Shown: piece by piece, positions 32,931 to 43,458 of the stretch
How positions within the stretch are numbered: position 1 is the stretch's first letter
Layout of the letters: every line of letters begins with the position of its first letter
NCBI GenBank assembly: GCA_030765065.1
Contig: CM060978.1
Coordinates: 52,790,421 to 52,854,420 of the forward strand
Length of the DNA stretch: 64,000 bases
Direction: 5' to 3'
Source of the DNA: Deroplatys truncata
Taxonomy: Eukaryota > Arthropoda > Insecta > Mantodea > Mantidae
Position numbers and translations under genes: made by a program
The notes under the pieces: model-generated
The model's database searches: none
Told to the model about the DNA's origin: nothing
Seen by the model: the letters and a program-made list of their open reading frames with translations, nothing else

Positions 32931-33044
32931 TCCTACCCATGGTTTTTCGTGGTTTCTCTGGGTTCGGCATTGAATACTAGGGTGGTTACTTCTCTACCAC
33001 GATTTACCTTTCATTCCGTTTCCTTCACAACTTTCAGGTGTGCT

Positions 33045-33159
33045 TCTGGGATTCTTGGCGTTAAGCGGTGACGGACAGATAGCGCGGATGCATGCTCAAT
33101 GGATACCAGAGCGCTGCTCGATTGGTGGATCGTTCATAAATTTTTTTGGGGGTGGCATC
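33045..33159 (+). repeat. S4 repeat, left fragment
   Basis: CGGACAGATAGCGCGGATGC and CATGCTCAATGG match the start of the S4 copy at 33541. It is cut by S1. Confidence 0.5.
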
Positions 33160-33537
33160 TATCTCTGTCAGCATGTTCTTTAATATTTTATCTCTTCCTT
33201 TAGCAGAACCATATCGGCAGGAAAACTTATGCACTTTAATCTTATTCCGGTTACTACCTTTATTTCCTTCCTTCCTTTCCTGATAAGGAAAAGAAATAGT
33301 TTTCTTTTTTTATGGACGCTCTTTAACTGGTCATTAGCGTTCCATTCTATATTGGGTGCGAAAGACCCAATGCTCAGAGGCCTCTTTATCAGGCTTGAGC
33401 TTCCATTCCTGCCGTAAATCTACGACACGGAACCACCAGTTTTATCTTCCTTCCGAAGGAAGCTATGCTAAGGATTTTTACGCCCGAAAAAATCCATCAC
33501 CCTCCGCATGATTTGAATCCACGACCTTGGGAACTAG
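33160..33537 (-). repeat. S1 SINE copy
   Basis: The minus strand shows CCAAGGTCGTGGATTCAAAT (box B region), GGTGGTTCCGTGTCGTAGAT and the GAGCGTCCATAAAAAAAG tail. It extends into the ATATGGTTCTGC segment, as in the 29.8-kb copy. Confidence 0.7.
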
Positions 33538-33540
33538 AGG

Positions 33541-33800
33541 GTTTTGTGGTGTTAAGCAGTGCCAGACAGATAGCGCGGACGCATGCTCAGTGGAGTGGGT
33601 CGTTAATCACCCTAACTCGGCGGCTCCAGCAGTGGGACGGGTCTGCGAGCTTGGGAATGTTAGGGACTCCCGCGCGTCTCGGTGGCCTGTAGCCTCCTGT
33701 GGTTCCTTCACCTCATCCCTTCCTCCTGAGGAGTGGTAGCCGCAATAGATATGTGCAGGTCGCAGCGCTCGAGATGTCCCCCCTGAATTGAACCCCCTCT
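33541..33800 (+). repeat. S4 repeat copy
   Basis: It shares GCCGCAATAGAT-TGTGCAGGTC and TTCACCTCATCCCTT with 37836-38115, and in inverse with 62098-62415. No tRNA-like promoter is evident, so its class is unresolved. Several overlapping open frames here reflect its GC content. Confidence 0.6.
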
Positions 33801-33828
33801 ACCTCTACCCACTATGGTTACAAGACCT

Positions 33829-35404
33829 TATTTTTCTATTTCATGTTAATCGAGATAAACCTATGCAGAAGTAATTTTATTACTCATTTCGTCATAAGTA
33901 CAAACGGAATAGCTATAGTCGAACGTTTAAAAACTGCTGAATACATACTGGCTAGACATTTCATAGTCTTTCCACGACATCGTGAGAAACAACTGAATAG
34001 CGACAGCACTTTAAAGAAAACATGAAACAATTGAAAACTTAAAACCATAATAACGGATAGGTATCTCGGAAATGGCTGATATAACAAAAATAACTGTTTG
34101 AAATAAATTATGTACTTTAAAGAGATGCTCATTTTTTGTGAAGTAAGTTTCTTTTCTATCACTTATAGTTTACCAATTAAACAAAATTATACAACATTCC
34201 ATTCCCAAGCAATTCAAGATGTACACTCCATTTACCATGTAAATATCTTAAACATATGACATTCTAATAAAAATCGTTAGAGCCATTTTTGACAAAATCC
34301 AGAATTTGGAAAGATGTTCCATGTAAAGGGTAGTTTGGTGTGGGGAGGATTTTCTTGAAAATCTTCGTGTAGGAGCATTAGAAGATACTGAACCTAATTA
34401 GCAGGTTTGATATTTATCCCACGTGATTTTTGGTTATCTGTTCAGATACACCACACATGCATATAGAGACATTTTTATTTTCTCTACTACGTAGCAGAGG
34501 AAGTATTGTATTCCACCCAAAAATTCGATACCGAGATTTCACCGGAAATACATGTTTTGAGACCCCCTGAATCCAAAAAAAAGCATTTTTGAAAACATGT
34601 CCGTGTGTGTGTCTGTGAACAGCATAACTCAGAAACGAACAGTCGGATAAACACCAAACTTGGTATTTAGGTTCAGTATCTTTCAGAGATGCGACACAAA
34701 GGTTTTCAAGAAAATCTCTCCACCCCAGATTACCCTTTACATGGAACATTTTTCGAACATTTTAATTTTCTCAAAAATGGCTCTAACGAATTTGATTAAA
34801 ATATCATATATTTAAGATACTTTCATAACAAATAAAATGTATATCTTGAATTTTCTGGAAATGTTTTCAAAAGTATTCTTCATTGTGACCGACTTTTGCA
34901 TAACTGGTAAACCATAAGAGATAGACAAAATTTTAACTACACAAAAAATGTAGATCGCGTTAAAATACACAATTTATGTCATATACATTTTTTTGTTGAG
35001 TGAACCATTTTCGAGATATTACTTGTTATTCCCTTAAATTTTCCAAAACTTATACTTTTTCTCAAATTCGTTATTCATTTTTTTATGTCCTGGAATACTC
35101 CACATAGCAATCAGCTCTTAAAATATTTGACTATCGCTTAAAGCCTACCAATTCCCCTTGCATCTACAAGAACATTAGCAATAAGATTAACATCTCGATT
35201 AACATGAAGCATATGGAGAATAAGCGTTTGTAAAAATAGTTTGTACAAGAGTAGAGAAAGTCATGTGAGTGTAACACATCAGATTTTTTTCTCTTGTTTT
35301 CGATTTAGCTCAGAACATGTATTTACGGGGAAACCTCGATATCGAATTTTTGGGCGGAATGCAAAACCTCCTTTACCTACTAGGTACACGGTAGAGAAAG
35401 ATAA
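33829..35404 (+). repeat. R-II copy split by an R-I copy
   Basis: The left part is 33829-34482 and the right part 35287-35404. The right part ends ACCTACTAGGTACACGGTAG with terminal stem CTACC/GGTAG. The break is at the T-run after GAGACATTTTT, just beyond the CA microsatellite. Confidence 0.75.
34483..35286 (-). repeat. R-I copy, short variant, nested in R-II
   Basis: Flanks read ...ATTTTTAT before TTTCTCTACTACG and CATCAGAT before TTTTTTCTC. AAAAAT (minus strand) occurs at both junctions, either a short duplication or low-complexity coincidence. Confidence 0.85.
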
Positions 35405-35412
35405 AATCCCGT

Positions 35413-35530
35413 GTATAGCATTCATATGACTTTTCTACTCATCCTTCTACAAGGTACTTTTACAAAAGCAATTTTTTTTAATGTTCCATTTATATGCTAG
35501 CATTAATATCTCAGGTCATATCTGTGGCTT
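35413..35530 (+). repeat. R left-end fragment
   Basis: CATATGACTTTTCTACTC and TACAAGGTACTTTTACAAAA match the R left end. It is diverged. Confidence 0.5.
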
Positions 35531-36216
35531 TTTATTTTCTCTACTACGTATAGCAAGTGGAGGAAGTATTGCTTTCGACCGAAAAATTCGATACCGAGAT
35601 TTCAGGATATACATGTTTTGAGGACCTCTGAATCCAAAAAGCATTTTTACTTTCTCTACGTGTAGTAAGTAGGAGAAATATTGCATTCCACCCAAAAATA
35701 CGATACCGAGATTTCACCAGAAAATTGAGACCCCTGAATCCAAAAGAAAAATCACTTTTACTTTCTCTACTACAGGGGAAGTATTGCATTCTAACCTAAA
35801 TTCGATGTCGACATTTTACCGGAAATATATGTTTCGAGGCCTCGTGAATTATAAAAGAAGAATAAGCATTTTTACTTTCTCGACTACGTGTTGTAAGTAG
35901 GAGAAGTATTGTATTCCACCCAAAAATACGATACCGAGATTTCACCAGAAATACATGTTTTGAGACCCCTGAATCCAAAAGAAAAATCACTTTTACTTTC
36001 TCTACTAGAGAGAAAGTATTGCATTCTAACCTAAATTCGATGTCGAGGTTTTTCCTAAAATACTTGTTTTGAGGCGAATCCAAAAACAGCATTTTTACTG
36101 TTTCCATTACGTATAGTAAATAGATGAGGTATTGTGTTCCACCTAAAAATTCGATATCGAGATTTTACCGGAAATGTCTTTCGAAGCCTCGTGAATCAAA
36201 AAAGAAAAAAAAAGCA
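35531..36216 (-). repeat. tandem array of truncated R right ends
   Basis: Six successive units of about 100-125 bases begin near 35534, 35648, 35755, 35871, 35991 and 36092. Each starts at the R right end (ACTTTCTCTACTACG, minus strand) and stops at the same internal point, the T-run of GCATTTTT, where the next begins. Units 2 and 4 share AAATACGATACCGAG and AAAAGAAAAATCACTTTTAC. Units 3 and 5 share CATTCTAACCTAAATTCGAT. The array thus has a two-unit higher-order period of about 230 bases. A seventh unit at 36217 continues into a long R-II copy. Confidence 0.85.
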
Positions 36217-37695
36217 TTTTTACTTTCTCTACTACGTGTGTATTAAGTAGGGGAAGTATTGCATTCCACCCAAAAATTCTATACCGATATTTCAGTGGAA
36301 ATACATGTTTTGAGACCCTTTTGAGGCCACCTGAATCCAAATAAAGCATTTTTGGAAACACGTCTGGTGTGTGTTTGTGATAATATACCAAACTTTGTAT
36401 TTGAGTTATGTATCTTCCAGGGATGCGACAGGAAGGATTTTAACAAAATCCCCCCACCCCAAGTGTCCTTTAGGTGGTAATTTTCGAAGACTTTGTTTTT
36501 CTAAAATAGCTCTACCAATTTTCATTAAACTACCATATTTAAATATATTTATATGTCAAATAAAATGTATATCTTGATATTTCTGGGAATAACTCTTCAT
36601 TCGGAAGGAATTTTGTATAATCTATCATAACTGGTAAACGTTAAGTGATAGACGAAAAGGTATTGCATAAAAAATGTAGACCTCTTTAAAACACATAATT
36701 TATTTTAAATAACACTCTTGTGACATCGGTCATTTTCGGGTTATTGATTATTAATGTTTCCGTTTGTGCAGTACTTTGTCATTCGATTGTCACGTCACGT
36801 CGATTGTCAGTTGTTTCTAGCGATTACATGGAAACAGTATGGAATTTTAAGGCCAGCATATAGCGTCCAGTTCTTAATCATTTGACTATCGAAGTTCCCT
36901 TTGTATCTATAACGAAATGTGTAATGTAGCTGTTTCTGCAAATATTTATTTACATTAAAATGAATTAGATAGGAAAATACACTTTTGTAGGAATAATTTG
37001 TAGATATACTCAATAATAAACGACAGAGGTTGGAGAAAATACGAGGATCGTCCAATAAGTAAGCATCCCTATTTTATAAAAAAAAACATTACACACAATT
37101 GATCATGTTGGATTAATTTTATTTGTATTGTACAATACTTCTGTTACTTTTCTATATGGCCAACATATTTTTCCAAGCATTTCTGGAGACGTGACACAAG
37201 TTTTTCTAAGCCAGTGTTGTACCAGGTCGGGTCCTGAAGTGAACAGCTGGTTACGAGCATAGGACCCGACTTCTGGTTCACTTCTGATTCATCTTCATCA
37301 CGGTGTTGAAGTGTTTATCTCCATGATGACATTTGAGTCAGGGGAACATGTGAAGATCACTTGGGAAAAGATCTGGTGAATATGGAGGATGCAAAAAAAC
37401 TTCCCAGTTGAATCTTCTGAGCTCCGCCTGGGTTAATATTCAACTTGGAAGTTTTCTTATATCCTCCGTATTCACCGGAGCTTGCCCCAAGTGATTTTCA
37501 CATGTTCCTCCAACTTAAAGGTAAGCACTTTTAACACCGATGATGAAGTCAAATCAGTGAACAGCTGGTTGCGAGCACAGGACCCGACCTGGTAAAATTA
37601 ATCCAACATGATCAATTGTGTGTTATGTTTTTTATAAAAAAGGGAAACTTACTTATTGGACGACCCTCGTATATGGATTTAACACCTCAGACTTT
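36217..37695 (-). repeat. R-II copy carrying a fold-back mariner
   Basis: It runs from ACTTTCTCTACTACGTGTG through the body to ACACCTCAGACTTTTTAC near 37695. The palindromic element 37042-37669 interrupts it between GGTTGGAGAAAA and TATGGATTTAACACC. Confidence 0.75.
37042..37669. mobile_element. fold-back mariner derivative (copy B), 628 bp
   Basis: TA lies at 37040-37041 and 37670-37671. The termini are CGAGGATCGTCCAATAAG and, in reverse complement, CGAGGGTCGTCCAATAAG. The right arm encodes mariner C-terminal sequence on the plus strand (PPYSPELAPSDFHMFLQLKG). The left arm, read on the minus strand, encodes the same region and beyond (PPYSPDLFPSDLHMF, then DPTWYNTGLEKLVSRLQKCL). Both arms are therefore copies of the 3' end of one mariner, head to head, up to ~300 bases each. 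The arms have diverged and neither is an intact frame. There is no catalytic triad. Confidence 0.85.
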
Positions 37696-37835
37696 TTACT
37701 TATGTCTATAAAAAGTTGTATTTTATATATAAAGGTGTGAAAGAAATATAAATATTTAAATAAGGCCCCGGTTTTAGAAATTAGAGATCAGGGTGAAGTA
37801 TTACAGATTTTTTTTTTATTTTTGCTTCTATATTT
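37696..37835. other. AT-rich, unassigned
   Basis: Nothing recognised. Confidence 0.3.
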
Positions 37836-38115
37836 CATGGCGTATCGCAGTGCTGACAAGTAGGGCAGGTGCAGGCTCAATGGAAAGAGTATCCCGTGGA
37901 AATCAGAGATTGGTGTGTCGTTCTTCGCTCTCTCTCACAGTGGAGCGAGCTTGGTAGTGTCGGTGACTTCCAAGTCTTTGTGGCTTGTCTGCCTATAGCC
38001 TCCTGTGACTCCTTCACCTCATCCCTTTCTCCTGAGTGGCGGCAGCCGCAATAGATTTGTGCAGGTCACAGCTCACGAGGCATCCCCCTCCGTTGATTAA
38101 CTCTACGTCTACCTA
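37836..38115 (+). repeat. S4 repeat copy
   Basis: GCTGACAAGTAGGGCAGGTG opens it, and GGCAGCCGCAATAGATTTGT and CAGGTCACAGCTC close it. It matches 33541-33800 and 62098-62415. Confidence 0.6.
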
Positions 38116-38410
38116 TTACATTAGTCTGTATTTTCAAACTTTTTGTCAGATGATTTCTTAAAAGTAGGTGTTCTTAAATCAAGTTTTATGCTGATTATTC
38201 CAGAAATAACTTCGGTTTTTTTGTATCACGTCAGGTTTTACACAAAATAAGTAATATTTTGACGATTTTACTAATGAACGTAGAAAAGTATTCAAATACC
38301 ATTTCACACAAGGTACGTTTTTATTCAAGAAACATTTTAAGAATACTCTTAAGAACTCCCCTAATTTATTTCATGACTACATTTTAACAAAACAAGAAGC
38401 CAAAGTGTTT
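38116..38410. other. unassigned
   Basis: AT-rich. It may be the 3' flank of the ORF remnant that follows on the minus strand. Confidence 0.3.
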
Positions 38411-38990
38411 CATTTAATTTTTTTCAAACTGTCTCTTCTTTGACTTCCTTGCAGATCCTTGAAGATGACTGTCCCTCCTCAACATCCAACAGTAGTCGGC
38501 CATCATAGTTTCATCCCATCTCCCCTGGTACCTTCTCTCCATTTCCTTAATATCTTGGTGAAAACGTTCACCCTGCTCTTCACTATAATGTCCCCGATTT
38601 TCTGGAAAGTAGTCGATATGTGAATGCAGAAAATGCACCTTTACGCTCATGTTAAAACCCATCTTCTTGAAATTTTCCAACATTGTTTCGACAATGGCCT
38701 TGTAATTAGGATCTTTGTTATTACCTAAGAAGTTTTCAGTAACTGATCGGAAGGCGGTCCATGATTCTATTTCTCTCTCATACTTGTCTTCTCAGATCTT
38801 TATCCTTCATCAATTTCTTTATTTGAGGACCAACAAAAATTCCAACCTTTAATTTGTCTTGTGTAATGAAGGGAAATTTCTTGGTAAACTACTTGAAGCA
38901 GGGTCCATCCTGTGGTAGAGCCCTTACAAATTGCTTCATCAAGCCCAGTTTTATCTGTAGTGGCGGAGGCAATATCTTTATATCTGTATA
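38411..38990 (-). pseudogene. conserved arthropod multi-copy ORF, 3' part, broken
   Basis: The minus strand reads ILPPPLQIKLGLMKQFVRAL, FPFITQDKLKVGIFVGPQI, ENFLGNNKDPNYKAIVETML, FKKMGFNMSVKVHFLHSHID, YFPENRGHYSEEQGERFHQD, IKEMERRYQGRWDETMMADY and CWMLRRDS. I recognise this string of motifs from a protein family present in many copies in insect and other arthropod genomes, usually annotated as uncharacterised. Its many copies suggest it belongs to, or was captured by, a mobile element, but I cannot name the superfamily. The HFLHSH, SEEQGERFHQD and ADYCW blocks are the family's signature. This copy is broken in at least two places and lacks the N-terminal part. Confidence 0.75.
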
Positions 38991-39067
38991 TTTTTAAGTG
39001 AAATTGTTAAAAAAAAACTGTACGCGATAGAAAAAAACTAAAAGCAGTTCTGAAATTAGCATAAACA

Positions 39068-39284
39068 ATCTGATGTGTTACGCTCACATGACTTTCTCTA
39101 CTCTTGTACAAACTATTTTTACAAACGCTTATTCTCCATATGCTTCATGTTAATCGAGATGTTAATCTTATTCCTAATTTTCTTTTAGATGCAAGAGGAA
39201 TTGGTAGGCTTTAAGCGATAGTCAAATATTTTAAGAGCTGGTTGCTATGTGGAGTATTCCATTTTCTTTGCATTGCCAGGATGT
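39068..39284 (+). repeat. R-I left-end fragment
   Basis: ATCTGATGTGTTACGCTCAC through the short-variant segment to TTTGCATTGCCAGGATGTG, where a second R copy begins. Confidence 0.8.
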
Positions 39285-39286
39285 GT

Positions 39287-40249
39287 TCTGATGTGTTACG
39301 CTCACATGACTTTCTCTACTCTTGTACAAACTGTTTTACAAAGTCTTATTCTCCATCTATTTCATATTAATCGAGATAAACATTTGCAGAAACGATCTTT
39401 TGACATGCAAAGAGAATTACATTTTACACATAGTGACCAGTTCTAAAAATATTTGACTATGGCTTAAGGCGTACTATGTTCCCCTTGTTTTGTATTTGCA
39501 AGCAATATAGAAATACAGTAGTCTTTAAGCATAGACATATCTCTTAATAGCTGGTTGCTATGTGCGGCACATTCTCTTTGCCACAGATTAATACTCTTTG
39601 CATATCCCAGACAAAAAAATGATTAACGAATTCCCATTTGAGAAAATAAGTATTGAAAAATTTAAGAGAATAACAAGCAATATCTCGAAAATGGTTCACT
39701 CAACAAAAAAATGTATATGACATAAATTGTATACTTTAACGCGATTTACATTTTTTGTGTAGTAAAATTTTGTCTCTCTTGTGGTTTACCAGTTATGCAA
39801 AAGTCGTTCACAATGAAGAACGTTTGGAGACATTCCCAGTAAATTCGAGATATACATTTTATTTGTCATGAAAATATCTTAAACATATGATATTTTAATC
39901 AAAATCGTTAGAGCCGTTTTTGAGAAAATTAAAATTTTCGAAAAAATGTTTTATGTAAAGGGTAATCTGGGATGAGGGGATTTTCTTGAAAACCTTTGTG
40001 TCGCATCTCTGGAAGATACTGAACCTAAATACCAAGTTTGGTGTTTATCCGACTGTTTGTTTCTGAGTTATGCTGTTCACAGACAGACACACAGACAAAC
40101 ACACAGACACACACACGGACATGTTTCCAAAAATGCTTTTATTGGATTCAGGGGGTCTCAAAACATGTATTTCCGGTGAAATCTCGGTATCGAATTTTTG
40201 GGTGGAATACAATACTTCCCCTATTTACTATACCTAGTAGAGAAAGTAA
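39287..40249 (+). repeat. R-I copy, long variant, with an inverted internal segment
   Basis: The left end is TCTGATGTGTTACGCTC and the right end TACCTAGTAGAGAAAGTAA. Between about 39400 and 39500 the order is reversed relative to other copies (GACATGCAAAGAGAATTACA...GACTATGGCTTAAGGCGTAC), so the copy is a mosaic. The microsatellite lies at 40081-40120. Confidence 0.8.
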
Positions 40250-40830
40250 AAAGTGAGTTAGAATCACTTATTAGTTTTCAGTCATCCGATATCATGCAGA
40301 CTAGTGTTATAGGATGGCGGCAGAAAAAGTTAACATTTACTTCATATGAATATTGCCAAGGGCAGTAAAGGCGTCCTTCTGTGTACTCGCCCGTAAATAC
40401 ATCAGTTTTTATAGCTCACATAAACTGGCCTCACACTAAACGGTATGAATACTTGGAAAGGAATCGTTTGCTTGGGGATGGCATACATTAATATAATTGC
40501 TCCCGCTTTGCATGTGAAACGCTAATCCCGTATTTCACCTTTGTGACATTGGCAAGGGCACTAGTTTCGAGAAACACGAATGCTTATAAAGGTGATAAAC
40601 CTGTAGACCCCTTGCTGGGTTTACAGTGGCGTAGTAACCTGTTGCATACGTACTCAAGCAAGGCACAAAATATTCTTTTGTTTATCTCTGATAACAGCGC
40701 TTCCCTGTTGTTTTATGTAAATATGACGGCATAAAAGTGACGCTTTTCCCACGATAATGCCAACCTAAAGATAGCACAAATAAAGTGACTATTTAAGCAT
40801 TAACATAAAGAGCTTATAAAGCTAGTAATG
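40250..40830. other. unassigned
   Basis: A 63-codon frame at 40543-40734 has no recognised domain, and there is no repeat match. It is one of the longer unique-looking stretches. Confidence 0.35.
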
Positions 40831-41185
40831 GGGACGAAACCTTTGTGGGGCATGGGCAGTAACGTCTGAGGTCCCGGGTTCAATCCTCGGCGACTGCCCA
40901 GTCTGACCCGTGAGTTTTATCGGGAGTTTCCCGGGTCGTCAGGCGAATGCTAGAGTAATATCTTTCATCCCAGGAATCTGCTGTCCCTCCTTTTGCTCAG
41001 AGGACTTGAGGTTCTTTTACGTGCCGTAAATCTACGACCACCGGCTTTACTTCCCTTCCAAGGAAGACATACTCAGGGGTTTTATGCCCGAAAAAACTCC
41101 GACTTCCGCCGGGTTTGAACCCGCGATCTCGGGAACTGGAAGCTAGTATGGTACCCATAAACCATGGATTACACGCCGGACATTG
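40831..41185. repeat. rearranged S1-type SINE with tRNA-like units in both directions
   Basis: The plus strand near 40855-40905 has GGCAGTAACGTCTGAGG and box B-like GGGTTCAATCCTC. The minus strand near 41160-41095 has a second promoter-like unit with box B GGGTTCAAACCC. The S1 body (GTGCCGTAAATCTACGACC) lies between. Confidence 0.55.
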
Positions 41186-41349
41186 GGTGGGTCGCGCAGA
41201 ACGCTTAGAAAACTGGAACCTACTTTATGTACACAATACAAACATCACTTAGAAACAGATAGGGTAAGACACTTAGAAACAGAACCGGGTAGAGAAAGTT
41301 CGCTACGTATATTTCAGGCTATATAAAACTCTATCTACAAAGGAAAAAG
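41186..41349. other. unassigned with a short direct repeat
   Basis: CACTTAGAAACAGA occurs twice, about 30 bases apart (near 41247 and 41270). Nothing else. Confidence 0.4.
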
Positions 41350-42192
41350 TCTGATGTGTTTCACTCACATGACTTTCTCTATTCTTGTACAAACTATTTT
41401 TACAAACGCCTATTCTCCATATGCTTCATGATTAATCGAGATTTCGAGATGTTAATCTTATTGTTAATTTTCTTGTAGGTGCAAGGGGAATATGGTAGGC
41501 TTTAAGCGATAGTCAAATCTTTTAAGAGCTGGTTGCTATGTGGAGCATTCCACTCTCTTTGCATGGCCAGCCAGGACATAAAAAAAAAGAATAACGAATT
41601 CCCATTTGAGAAAAAGTATAAGTATTGGAAAATTCAAACAAATAACAAGGAGCATCTCGAAATGGTTCATTCACAAAAAATGTATATGACATAAATTGTG
41701 TGTTTTAACGATCTCTACATTTTTGTGTAGTAACATTTTGTCTATCTCTTATGGTTTACCAGTTTTGCAAAAGTCATTCAGAAAGAAGAGCATTTTTGGG
41801 GACATTCCCAGAAAATTCAAGACATACATTTTATTTGTCTTGAAAATATTTTAAATATATGATATTTTAATCAAAGTCGTTATAGCCATTTTTGAGAAAA
41901 CCAAAATTTTCGAAAAATGTTCCATGTAAGGCAGTCTGGGGTGGGGTATTTTCTTGAAAATCTTCGTGTCGCATCTTTGAAAGATACTGAACCTAAATAC
42001 CAAGCCTGGTATTTATCCGACTTTAGTTTTTGAGTTATGCTGTTCACAGACACACACAAACGGACCTTTTTCTAAAAGTGCTTTATTGGATGTGGGGGCC
42101 TCAAAGCATGTATTTCCGGTGAAATATCGGTTTGGAATTTTTGGATGGAATACAATACTTCCCCTACTTACTATACGTAGTAAAGAATGTAA
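41350..42192 (+). repeat. R copy, intermediate
   Basis: The left end is TCTGATGTGTTTCACTCAC. The right end TATACGTAGTAAAGAATGTAA has a decayed GAGAAAG. It is the short variant with a short microsatellite (CACAGACACACACAAACGG). Confidence 0.8.
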
Positions 42193-42861
42193 AAATTGGC
42201 GGGGGATGGGATATTTCTGGTTTCATATTTGGATTTGGAGATGCAAACACCTAAGAATCAGCAGAAATTGTTTATTTAATATTTTCATTGTTGATTATTA
42301 GAGTGATAAGTATTTTTACCTTAAATATTGTTTTCGTAAATTCCAAATCCTGATCCGTTATGGATTCGAGTGAAAAGTCTGCCATACCTACAAGATAAAA
42401 GCTAGACTACAGCTCTCCGTTCTTATCGCTTAATAAGCTTGCAGCAATAAACACAGTGATGAAGATATCACAGACGTAAGTACAGAAAATTAAAATACTT
42501 GTAAGAAATAGAACAAGCCCCCATCTATTTACATTTTCAATGTAATTAATGTCAATTACTTGCAATCAGAGCTTTCCAAGTTAGATGCTGGCACATATAA
42601 ATAAATGACTAACGGAAACAACAAAGTGAAAATAAATTTCGAGACAATTGAAGGTTACAGGAAAACTGTTGAATATTTAAAGACTGCAAATGCCAACTTC
42701 TACACGTCATATCTAATTAAAGTAGTTCAGAGTTGTTATCAGGAGACTGCATCCGTCCTGTGATACAGGCTTAAAGATGCAGGACATTTCTGAAATGGGA
42801 TTCAAGCATATTCAAATGATTCCTGTCCACCATTCTATTACAAAATATCGTTGCGTTTATT
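42193..42861. other. unassigned, ~670 bases
   Basis: No gene or repeat recognised. AT-rich. Confidence 0.35.
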
Positions 42862-43458
42862 ATTTTCTCTACCACGTACATACAGAAGGTATTGCATTCA
42901 TCCCAAAATGTTTTTAGGCCTCCTGAAGAAAAGCATTTTTAGAAAAAGTTCCGCGTGTGAGTCCGTAAACAGCATAACTTAAATACGAAAAGTCGGAAAA
43001 ATACCAAATCTGGTATTCTGGTTCCGTACCTTCCAAAGATGCGACACAAAGATTTTAAACAAAATTCCTTCCCCCAACTACCCATTTAATAGAACATTTT
43101 TCGAAATTTTTTATTTTCTAAAAATGGCTGTAACGATTTTGAATTAAAACGGAAGACATTTTGCATAATCTTGTATAACTGGTAAACGTTAAGCGATAGA
43201 CGAAAACGTTCTACACAAAAACTGTAGATATTTCAAAATACACAATTCATTTTTTGTGGCATAAACCATTTCCGAAAGATCCGTTATTGAAGGTTCGAAT
43301 TGCTCATTTCTTGGCCATTCTCTTAAAGTCCTTCAACATTCAGTTGTTTCTTGCGATTGCATGGAAACAGTGCGGAATTTTATGTCCAGCATAAGGCGTC
43401 CGGTTTTTAAACATTTGACTATCACTGTTCTCCTTATAATTATAACGAAATGTGTAAT
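42862..43458 (-). repeat. R-II copy, internally deleted
   Basis: TTTTCTCTACCACGTACATA on the left through CATTTGACTATCACTGTTC to ATTATAACGAAATGTGTAATG. It passes directly into the next R copy. Confidence 0.7.

Noticed and set aside
34483-35286. AAAAAT at both junctions as a real 6-bp target duplication of R
   Set aside because: Targets are A/T runs, so such matches arise by chance, and the coding-sequence target at 9 kb allows at most 3 bases.
35531-36216. CRISPR-like regular spacing in the tandem array
   Set aside because: The units are whole transposon ends with no unique spacers between short repeats, and the genome is a eukaryote's.
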